The position numbers were made by a program, and so were the translations under genes. From Dipteronia dyeriana (Eukaryota > Streptophyta > Magnoliopsida > Sapindales > Sapindaceae), in contig CM065300.1 of NCBI GenBank assembly GCA_032871835.1, positions 65,111,192 to 65,175,191 of the forward strand: a stretch of DNA of 64,000 nt, in the 5' to 3' direction. Below, piece after piece: positions 56,811 through 64,000 of this stretch (position 1 is the first letter of the stretch; each line of letters starts with the position of its first letter). Below the pieces are notes generated by a model. That model did not search any database and was not told the DNA's origin. It was given only the letters and a program-made list of their open reading frames with translations.

Positions 56811-59287
56811 TGTTAGGTTTTAGATTGTGTTGGCATTAATTCCATATCAAAATGTTTACTTGTAATGATTTAGTTGATTAGATTCAAGATGATTCAAGCT
56901 TCAAAGAAGAATGAACAACAAGTCAAAGCAAGTTCAAAGTCTTCATAGAGAAAGGATGCAATATGGTTCTACAAAGGTATACTAAGACATTATATTTCTC
57001 TTACAAGGCTTAGGCACACACACACAATTCATACATTTGTGTCCCTTCATCGTTGTGCACCATTATAGGCACACACATACAATTCATTCATATGTGTCCC
57101 TGCATCATTGTGCACCATGTATAACACATTCACACACTTGAAGATGAATGCTCATGCATTGGTATGGAAATAACATGTTTTGGAAAGTGCATGATTGGAG
57201 ACTATCTCTATGTAGTTTGCATTCTAGTGTGAATTGTGTTTGTATGTGTATATGTTTGTATAATATGGATATTGAACTTGATTTTAGTCTTAAATCATTC
57301 TTGATTGAGTTTTGGTCATTTTGGTTACTCATACTATTGATTTCAAGTTCTAAGTCAAAAGATACTACACTTTCAACTCATGTTACATACATTGTCTTCG
57401 TCTTCATATATCGAGTCGAATTATTATTTTCTGGACTGAGTATCTTATATGTCCATGTCCGTGAGAGAGTTACGGTTTGTAATCCGTAAAAGGATTCGAA
57501 TTCCAAGTTCGGAGACCGGAGAACGGTCGAAGAACGCGAAGGAAGGTCAAGGGAAAAAGAAGACAGCAAAGCTCTTCTTTCCCGAGATGACGCGTGGCCA
57601 TCTCGAGCAGAAGGCTTGCTGCCCCGAGATGCCCACGGGCCATCTCGGGTAGCAAGAAAGCTTGGCTGCTTCTTGTCCCATTTGGTCATTTCATATGCCC
57701 ATTTTCCCTCTCCTTTATATATCTCTTCCCTCTCACATTTTATTCTAAGAAGAAATTTAAAAACTTGAGTGCAGAATTTTCTCTCTACATTTTCTCACCT
57801 TCCAAACACCATAACTTCTTCATTTGAACTCTGATTTGAGTAATTCAAAGTTGAGAGTGTTTGTATATTCATTCTCTATCTTTTCTTTGAATTTTTGAGT
57901 GAGTTTTATTGCTGTTTTGGAGTATAAACTCACAAAAACAGGATTGCACCAAAATCAACTAAGGTATTGATTTTCTCTCAAAGTTTTCTTTTAGAACTTG
58001 GTCAATTGCCTTGGGTTTTCTTCTTCAACATATATGTGTCTTGTGATTGTTTTGATTTAAGTTTTGACTCATTTAAAGCTAGGTTATGTTTCAATTTTAA
58101 TCTCACATGATGAGTTAGGTTTTGATTTTGCCTATGTTTTCCCATGTTTGAGATTGTATTGTGATAGCTTTGATTCTACGACTATTTGATGATCTTTGAT
58201 TGATTGATTTTTTGAAAAATAGTTCCTCACATGTATTAGGCTCTCTTTGGCCGATTTCTCACAATAATACATGTGTTTATGTTCTTTTGAGCTATTCATG
58301 TGTTTTGTTGAATCTATGTATAGGAATATGCTCTAGAACTTTAGCTTTAATCTAAATGACTTTGTCATATGTTTTTAGTATGTTTTTGGTTTATGAGATT
58401 TAAACTTGATTATTTGTTAATTGAACATATCTTGTGATTCAGGTTTTAGATCTATGCATGTATCTAGGTTGTAATTAATGTTGAACATATCTTACATGAT
58501 CTAGATGGATTAAACATGCATGATTGACTAGACTACATTTGTTTTGTGCATTCATGCTCATGTCTAGCATTTTCCATAGGATGTGTTGATTATAACATTC
58601 TATGTTGCGTGCTTGTTTGCGATTTGCATTCATGATCATCTAAATGCCTTGTGAGAAGGAAGTCTTGACAATAGGTGTGAGACCTATGTTGTTGAGCAAG
58701 AAAGTCTTAGCAAGAGGTGTGAAACCTTGGATTGTCAAGCAAGGAAGTCTTGACTATAGTCGGGAGGACTCGGATAGTCAAGCAATAAGTCTTGCCTAGG
58801 GTTGTGAGGATCCGAAAGTGTGAGCGAGGAAGTCTTGACAAGAGGTGTGAGGCCTCGAATTGTTGAGCAAGAGGGCAACATCTTCATCAGTAGGATATGA
58901 GAGTAGTTTCTAGGTGAAGGGGTCACTTGAGAGATTGTACTTGTCTTATCTACTACTGGATTTTGTTTGCTGATGGTTGCTAACCCGTGGATGTTTCCTC
59001 TCCGGAGGTTTACCACGTTACATCTTATGTCAACTTTTCTCTATCCCTATCTCTCTTATATTTGTATTTGTTATTTGAATACTATGGATAGAACTCTTTA
59101 TGTAAGTTGACTTCCTTTCTATAATATAGATTGTGTATGTGTTACAATTACTTGTTTGTATCACACTTTACTAGTTTGATATATTGATTAAGTATCTTTA
59201 ATTGATTTATATATATTGTGATACAAGCAATCTAGAGGGACAAACTTTTGTTTGTTTCTAAGGGAGTCGAAAATGGTGTCTAACCTA
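56811..59287 (+). repeat. 3' LTR of the SIRE-type element, end missing
   Basis: Starts TGTTAGGTTTTAG after CCAAAGGGGGAGAT and follows the 5' LTR up to GGTGTCTAACCT, then breaks before the C-rich end, losing about 90 bp. Confidence 0.85.
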
Positions 59288-59825
59288 TTAAGATTAGGCT
59301 TTTACTTCTCTTCTTATTAAGGGAGTTGAAACTTTTGTTACCATTTGTAATACACCATCCAAACGGTAACTGTAAGATTAGGCTTTTACTTCTCTTCTTC
59401 TACTGTCAAAAGCCATATGAAAAAGTGATCTCAAACGAGCCAAAGTCATTGGTGACATTTTAAATTCATTAAAAATAATTGATATTTTGAATACCTTCAA
59501 ACTTTATAGACTTTTAAAATCTGATTGAATACCCTATAACATTTATAGACTTTTAAAAGTCATGATTGAATACCAAATAACTTTTATAGATTTTTTAAGA
59601 GTCTTTAAAAGTCATGATTGGATACCTTATAACTTTTAACAAGTAAGAATATAAACTAGAAGGAAGCTGAGATAACTTAAACGATGACCTTTCACATCAC
59701 AATAATAGAGTTTTGAGTTCAAATCATATATGCATCCAATTCTCAATAATTATATAAACTAAGGGGTTGTTCTTTTTTTTAAACTTAAACCTTAAAAGTC
59801 ATAAGTACTTAATGGGTCTTAATTG
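59288..59825. other. Unassigned spacer with short direct repeats
   Basis: A block AGATTAGGCTTTTACTTCTC occurs at about 59290 and again at about 59373. 59480-59650 has three or four units around AGACTTTTAAAAGTCATGAT and GATTGAATACC, like a MITE. No gene. Confidence 0.45.
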
Positions 59826-60580
59826 TTAAGACATATATCGGTGATGTGTATGAGAGCGTCTGTCTCCACCCACTAGGTAATATAATCTACTACCACTATT
59901 GCATGCTTCGCTCCTCCTTTCACTCCAATAGTCATTGGTCCTATGAGGTCGAGGCCCCACATGGCAAATGGCTAAGGGGACGTAAGGCTTCAGAGTAACT
60001 CGGGTGGCTACCGAATGCCATTGACAATCCTCTGACAAGTCTCACAACTCTCCGTAAACTTCTAAGCATCCACAAACAACATTGGCCAATATAACCCCTG
60101 TCTGAATACTTTATAAGCCAAGATATTACCCCTAGTGCGATTCCCGCACATGCCACTGTGGACATCTTTTAGGATCTTTCTGGTCTCCTCATTCTCTATG
60201 CACATTTGTAATGCCTTTAAGAATCCCTTCATGTATAGCTCCCCGTTAATGATAGTGTATCGGGTTGATCTGTAATTGACTCATTTCACCTCGACGGTGT
60301 CTTCTGGCAGTATGTCTTCCTTTAGGTACCTTCTGATGGGTGTCATCCAACTGTCTGGTCTTACTTGGATCTCAGCTACCACCAACCCTTCTTGTTTGTT
60401 TATGCTTGGTTGGGCCAAGTGAGCTACAAGAACAATTTTGGTTCTTATACTGATCGTTGCATATGCTAACTTGGACGTACGTCCGCTTTCCCATTCTCCT
60501 CTCGTGGAATGTAAACAATCCTGAAATTTTTGAATGGCTTGAGCAACATATTCACCGCGGTCAGATAGGCTATCATGCAT
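59826..60580 (-). pseudogene. Tat-3 RNase H end and integrase N-terminal region
   Basis: The segment 60580-60281 has a WMTPIRRYLKEDILPEDTVE linker, which in Tat elements joins RNase H to integrase. It continues with a zinc-binding domain in broken frames (NILAYKVFRQGLYWPMLFVD, SCETCQRIV) and, near 59860-59826, the beginning of the core (VVVDY-type stretch). The frame is disrupted repeatedly and cut at 59826, before the second catalytic Asp. Confidence 0.8.
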
Positions 60581-60589
60581 CCATTCTTC

Positions 60590-61390
60590 ACTTGGTACTC
60601 ATTCAAGACTTAGTTGACAACTATTTGTGAATCACTGAAAATTTCTTCATCTGCCCCTAACAACACACATACTTTTAGACCAGCTAGTAGTGTTTCGTAT
60701 TCGACTTGAATATTTGTTACCTCTAAATTGAATCCCATGGCACACTCCACGGGGTCTCCCTCTGGAGTGGTTACCACTATACCTGCCCCGCTGCCCTAGC
60801 TATTTGATGAGCCGTCCACATGTAGCTTCTATGGTAAAATCTTCTCTTGTTTCTCTCTTATCCTTTTGGTTGCCTCCATGTATGGCTCGGTGAATTCAAC
60901 CACGAAATCAGCTACGTCCTACCCCTTGAGGGATGCTCTTGGGGTATATGTTATATCAAACTCACTCAGTTCTACTGTCCACTTAGTCAGCCTACATAAT
61001 ATATTCGGTTTCTATAAGATTCGTTTAAGCGGGCAGTTGGTGTAAACTTTTATCTTGTGTGCTTTAAATTATGGCCTTAGTTTCCTTGCTGCAACGACCA
61101 AAGCAAAGGCCATTTTCTGAGTCGGTGAGTACCATGTTTCAATTGGGAGTAAGGCTTTGCTGGTGTAGTACACAGGCTTCTGGACTCCATCTTCGACTCG
61201 TACCATGACAGAGTTGGTTACCACTTCTGTAAGAGCTAGATACAAATATAATGTCTCACCGACCACTAACTTGGAAAGAACTGGAGCTCGTCCTAGGTAT
61301 CCTTTCAACTTCTGGAAAGCTTCCTCACACTCCCTATTCCATTCGAATCCTTTCTTTTCTTTATTGCCTTGAAGAACATTGCACACTTAT
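60590..61390 (-). pseudogene. Tat-3 RT connection and RNase H
   Basis: The first part (61386-61069) reads FEWNRECEEAFQKLKGYLGR, LYLYLALTEVVTNSVMVR and KPVYYTSKALLPIETWYS, the RT-to-RNase H connection with its RNase H-like fold. The second, further part (60840-60600) has a plant-retroelement RNase H: VEYETLLAGLKVC and IFSDSQIVVN, with the usual Glu and Asp of that fold. Stops and shifts are scattered. Confidence 0.82.
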
Positions 61391-61570
61391 CGATCAACTT
61401 GGATATGAACCTGTTGATTGAGGCGAGACATCTAGTCAACCTCTGGACTTCTTTCAGGGTACTTAGTGAGGCCATGTTTTCAAAGGCCTGGATTTTCTCC
61501 GGGTTGACTTTATTCCTTGATGATGGACTTAGACACCGAGAAATCTTCATGAGGGTACTCCGAATACACA

Positions 61571-62480
61571 CTTGCTCAGGTTAAGCTTCATTTTGTACCT
61601 TCTAGTAATGTCAAAAGTTTCCCTTAGGTCTGACACACGCTTTTCTATTGTTACACCTTTTTTTCAGCATGTCATCCATGTAGGCTTCCATATTCTTCCC
61701 AATTTGTCTGGTGAAGATCCTGTTTACAAATCTCTAATAAGTGGCTCCCGTATTCTTCAATCCGAATGGCATCACGGTGTAATAGTACAGTCATTGGTCT
61801 ATTGTGAACGTTGTCTTCTCCTCATCTGGCGCGTGCATCCGGATCTGATTGTATCCTGAATAGGTATCCATAAAACTGAGTAACTCATGCTTTGTTGTGG
61901 CATCCATGAGTTGGTCAATCCTTGGTAGAGGAAAACTGTCCTTTGGGCAAGATATGTCCAAGTCAGTGAAGTCTACACACATTCGCCACTAGTTATTCTT
62001 TTTATTCACCATAACTACCTACGACACCCACGTTGGGTATTTGACTTCTCTGATTGATCCTGCTACGAGTAACTTTTTCACTACCTCTTTAATTGCCTCG
62101 ATTCTTTCTGGGTTGAACATCCGCCTCTTCTAAATTATCGGCCTTGCTTCCTGATCCACGGCTAGGTGGCGTGGTATCAATTTGGGATCGATCTCTGGCA
62201 TGTCCTAATGGCTCTAGGAAAACACATCTCTATATTCTTTTAACAAGTTGATCAGGCCGATTTTAACATGCTTGTGTAAACTTGTGCTTATCTTGACCAC
62301 TTTGGCCGGGTCGTTATTGTTGAGGACTACCACCACTGTGAGTTCGTTCGTTCTTTTCCTCTGGCTTCTCTCTTGGATTGAGCTCAAACGCTTCTGATAC
62401 TTCCGTATACATCTCATGTTCATCGACGAACTGGTTGGTTGGCTATATCATGCAGACTAGGTAATCTTCTTTCTTTGTTT
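61571..62480 (-). pseudogene. Tat-3 reverse transcriptase
   Basis: The N-terminal part (62423-62214) ends LLKEYRDVFS, a usual RT entry in this lineage. The palm domain follows: CVDFTDLDISCPKDSFPLPR (61980), LLSFMDTYSGYNQIRMH with a catalytic Asp (about 61875), MPFGLKNTGATYQ, and the active-site YMDDML near 61680, with both Asp residues kept. The connection region begins at about 61571 (NPEKIQAFENMASLSTLKEV). Several stops interrupt the frames, although catalytic motifs survive. Confidence 0.88.
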
Positions 62481-62589
62481 TGTATCGGTGTACTGAAAGA
62501 TTGGCCCATTGTGCCATTTCCTAAGACCCCTTAGCCACTCCTATTCCTGATTCCGTCGAGAATTTTATCGTGAGGACAAAGGTTGATAT

Positions 62590-62952
62590 AACTGCTTTTG
62601 TCTTGCTCAGGAATGGCAAACGTAAAAGGGCATTGTAGGGCTAATTCTCAGTGCCCACGACCATAAAATCCGGTAATACTGTTTTTTGGCATAGGTCTTC
62701 TACAATATTCACCGGTAGCTTTACTATTCTGAGATACCCTACTTCTCCTTCTTCGAATCCTCGAAACGGGGTATGGAAGGATTGTAGGTCTCTTCTATCT
62801 AGCCACAATTGATCATATACCCCTGCACTTAGAATGTCCACCAAACTTCCACTGTGGACCAGTATTCGGTACATGTCTCTGTGTTCGATCTGAACACTTA
62901 TAACCAGTGCACCATTTTGTTTAACATTGATGTAGGAACTAAAGTCCCACAT
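62590..62952 (-). pseudogene. Tat-3 retropepsin-like protease
   Basis: Open 103 codons: VISVQIEHRDMYRILVHSGS, the active-site strand, then LVDILSAGVYDQLWL, PFRGFEEGEVGYLRIVKLPV and VLPDFMVVGTEN. The family has Asp-Ser/Thr-Gly or Asp-Asn-Gly at the active site; here the position reads HSGS, so the catalytic Asp is replaced by His. The first few codons lie in the TRIM LTR, showing that the insertion cut the frame. Confidence 0.78.
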
Positions 62953-63043
62953 CGATTGGTTTAACTAGTGTGCCTGGCTCATATGTAGGTGGTGTCTACC
63001 TCCTATTAGCTTGAGCTTTTGGGATGGCATGCCTACTACATCA
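62928..63043 (+). repeat. TRIM 5' LTR, 116 bp
   Basis: TGATGTAGGAAC to CTACTACATCA. It is about 15 bp longer than the 3' LTR because of extra sequence near 62995-63015. Confidence 0.9.
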
Positions 63044-63045
63044 TT

Positions 63046-63060
63046 TGGTATCAGAGTGGG
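63046..63060 (+). promoter_or_regulatory. TRIM primer-binding site, initiator-Met
   Basis: TGGTATCAGAGTGGG, 2 bp after the LTR. It matches the iMet PBS in its first eleven bases. Confidence 0.85.
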
Positions 63061-63121
63061 TTTTCCCCGCTGCACGTCGCTCGTTGACTGTCAGGATGAC
63101 AGCTCTTCAGGTGGGAGTGTC

Positions 63122-63222
63122 TGATGTAGGAACTAAAGTCCCACATCGGCTAGTTTAACCAGTGTGCCTGGCTTATATGTAGGTGGCCTCTAAAGCTTTG
63201 GGATGGCATGCCTACTACATCA
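63122..63222 (+). repeat. TRIM 3' LTR, 101 bp
   Basis: Same ends as the 5' LTR; lacks about 15 bp in the middle. Confidence 0.9.
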
Positions 63223-64000
63223 AACATCTACTCTATACTAGTCTACCACTAAAAAAACTATGGGATCTCATCCTTCCTTAATCCTTTTTCGGATCGGGCT
63301 CAACTAAGTTAATGTCGAGGTATTTCCTTGCTTCCATGGCTTCACGGATTTTGTGAGTCCTTTCCCTATTTTTTTTTCCAGTTGAGGGTCCGTCAAAGAT
63401 GGTATGTATTGCTCGCTCATCCTCGGTTTTCTTCAGGGCTTAACCTCTTATCCCGTTGGTTGCTCTGGTGGGGTTGATCATCCATTTTTTTAAGAATGAT
63501 ATTCTTCAAATGCCCTTCTTGAATGAGGGTTTCAATATGATTCTTCAGTTGAAAACACCTTGAGGTCTCATGATCGTTCTCCTTGCGGAAGCGGCATTAC
63601 TTGTGTTATCCATGCGAGCATATTTTGACTATCCCGGGAGGTCCTTGGACAAGTTCATCTCTTCCAAGATCTTAAAGACTTCATTTTGTTTTTTCTTCAA
63701 GGGAGCATAATTTATGTATTTCCCCTGAAATCTGGAGCCAATTCGGTCACCCTTTTGATCATTGTCTCGATGTCCACTTTTATCTTTACTTGTTCACTAG
63801 TTATCTCTTTTCTAAGCTTTGCTTTCATTGTCTTTTGACTTTATATCTTCGGGAGGACCCCCGTGTATGAAACTTCCACCTGTTGCAATTTCTTCATCTT
63901 CTGCATGCACGTACCCACCAGCTATATCCATCATATCGACATAGTTGGTCAGACGCACCCTTCTTAAGTCGAAAGACAAACAACCATTCGGTAAATTATT
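63223..64000 (-). pseudogene. Tat-3 gag, C-terminal part, continues past the window
   Basis: Minus-strand broken frames contain a CRFRKENDHETSRCFQLKNH motif (about 63600-63540), the Tat-type zinc-binding element, followed by IETLIQEGHLKNI and an Arg/Lys-rich linker toward protease. Upstream gag sequence is heavily shifted and runs beyond 64000. It lies directly behind the TRIM, which separates it from protease. Confidence 0.75.

Larger units (their letters stand above)
48815..59287 (+). mobile_element. SIRE-type copia element, non-autonomous
   Basis: Long LTRs of about 2.6 kb (48815-51469; 56811-59287, truncated at its end), PBS at 51471, gag (about 51575-53443), a gene-poor stretch (53444-55280), an ORF of the 'putative plant transposon protein' type (55290-56352), and two purine tracts (AAAAAGGGGGAGAAAGAGA at about 56402; CCAAAGGGGGAGAT just before the 3' LTR). 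No integrase, RT or RNase H is recognisable. It sits in the 5' LTR of the Ale-like copia element. Confidence 0.85.
62928..63222 (+). mobile_element. TRIM retrotransposon, complete, 295 bp
   Basis: Two short LTRs (62928-63043 and 63122-63222) start TGATGTAGGAAC and end CTACTACATCA. They are flanked by a perfect AACAT duplication (62923-62927 and 63223-63227). A PBS, TTTGGTATCAGAGTGG, follows the first LTR and a purine tract, AGGTGGGAGTG, precedes the second. Only 78 bp lie between, with no coding capacity. The structure is that of a terminal-repeat retrotransposon in miniature, moved in trans by another element's enzymes. Confidence 0.93.
59826..64000 (-). mobile_element. Tat-3: Tat-lineage gypsy gag-pol relic, runs off the window
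   Basis: Minus-strand order: gag end (64000-63223), protease (62952-62590), RT (62423-61600), RNase H (61390-60590), integrase N-terminal part (60560-59826). The sequence is Tat-like but distinct from Tat-1. It is interrupted by the TRIM 62928-63222 and truncated in integrase at 59826. No LTR is in the window. Confidence 0.88.

Overview
This window is plant nuclear DNA, most likely from a eudicot. It is AT-rich, carries many simple repeats, and consists almost entirely of transposable elements inserted into one another. I see no intact host gene, no rRNA or tRNA gene, and no prokaryotic feature. Most frames are broken, so most coding entries are given as pseudogenes. Element order was worked out from LTR ends (TG...CA), tRNA primer-binding sites (PBS), and target-site duplications (TSDs) read directly from the sequence. 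Lineage names are inferred from protein motifs and PBS type.

Region 1 (523-22027): a decayed minus-strand Ty3/gypsy element. Its gag is at about 19.6-18.4 kb, protease/RT/RNase H at 18.4-14.2 kb, integrase at 9.6-0.94 kb, and 3' LTR at 523-931. Three elements split it: a solo LTR (14548-16734, TSD TAAGT); a DUF4371-type hAT transposon (9610-14200) that itself holds a solo LTR (10724-11972, TSD TTAAT); and an Athila-like plus-strand retroelement (1817-9154, TSD CACAT) that holds a SIRE-type solo LTR (2625-4364, TSD GGTGA). The Athila-like element carries a degenerate LOG gene (cytokinin-activating phosphoribohydrolase family) and an unrecognised post-pol ORF.

Region 2 (22631-39280): the two ends of one Ac-like hAT element (TSD GTTTTCTA/GCTTTCTA). 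Its interior is replaced by Tat-lineage gypsy material. Tat-2 starts with a 3' LTR at 24722. A second Tat element (Tat-1, 26088-33889, TSD ATAGG) sits in that LTR. An Athila-like deletion derivative (35562-38961) follows. Tat-1 carries an antisense ORF and an array of about 99-bp repeats.

Region 3 (39.3-44.2 kb): small DNA-transposon relics, namely a pogo/Emigrant-type derivative inside an inverted-repeat element and two short hAT derivatives with 8-bp TSDs.

Region 4 (44.2-59.3 kb): a minus-strand Ty1/copia element with very short LTRs (Ale-like). Its 5' LTR is interrupted by a plus-strand SIRE-type element with LTRs of about 2.6 kb. The SIRE-type element has gag and a 'putative plant transposon protein' ORF but no recognisable integrase or RT.

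Region 5 (59.8-64.0 kb): a minus-strand Tat-lineage gag-pol relic that runs off the window, interrupted by a complete 295-bp TRIM element (TSD AACAT).

The observations most worth following are the LOG cargo in the Athila-like family, the antisense ORF of Tat-1, the gag plus extra-ORF SIRE derivative, and the tiny complete TRIM.
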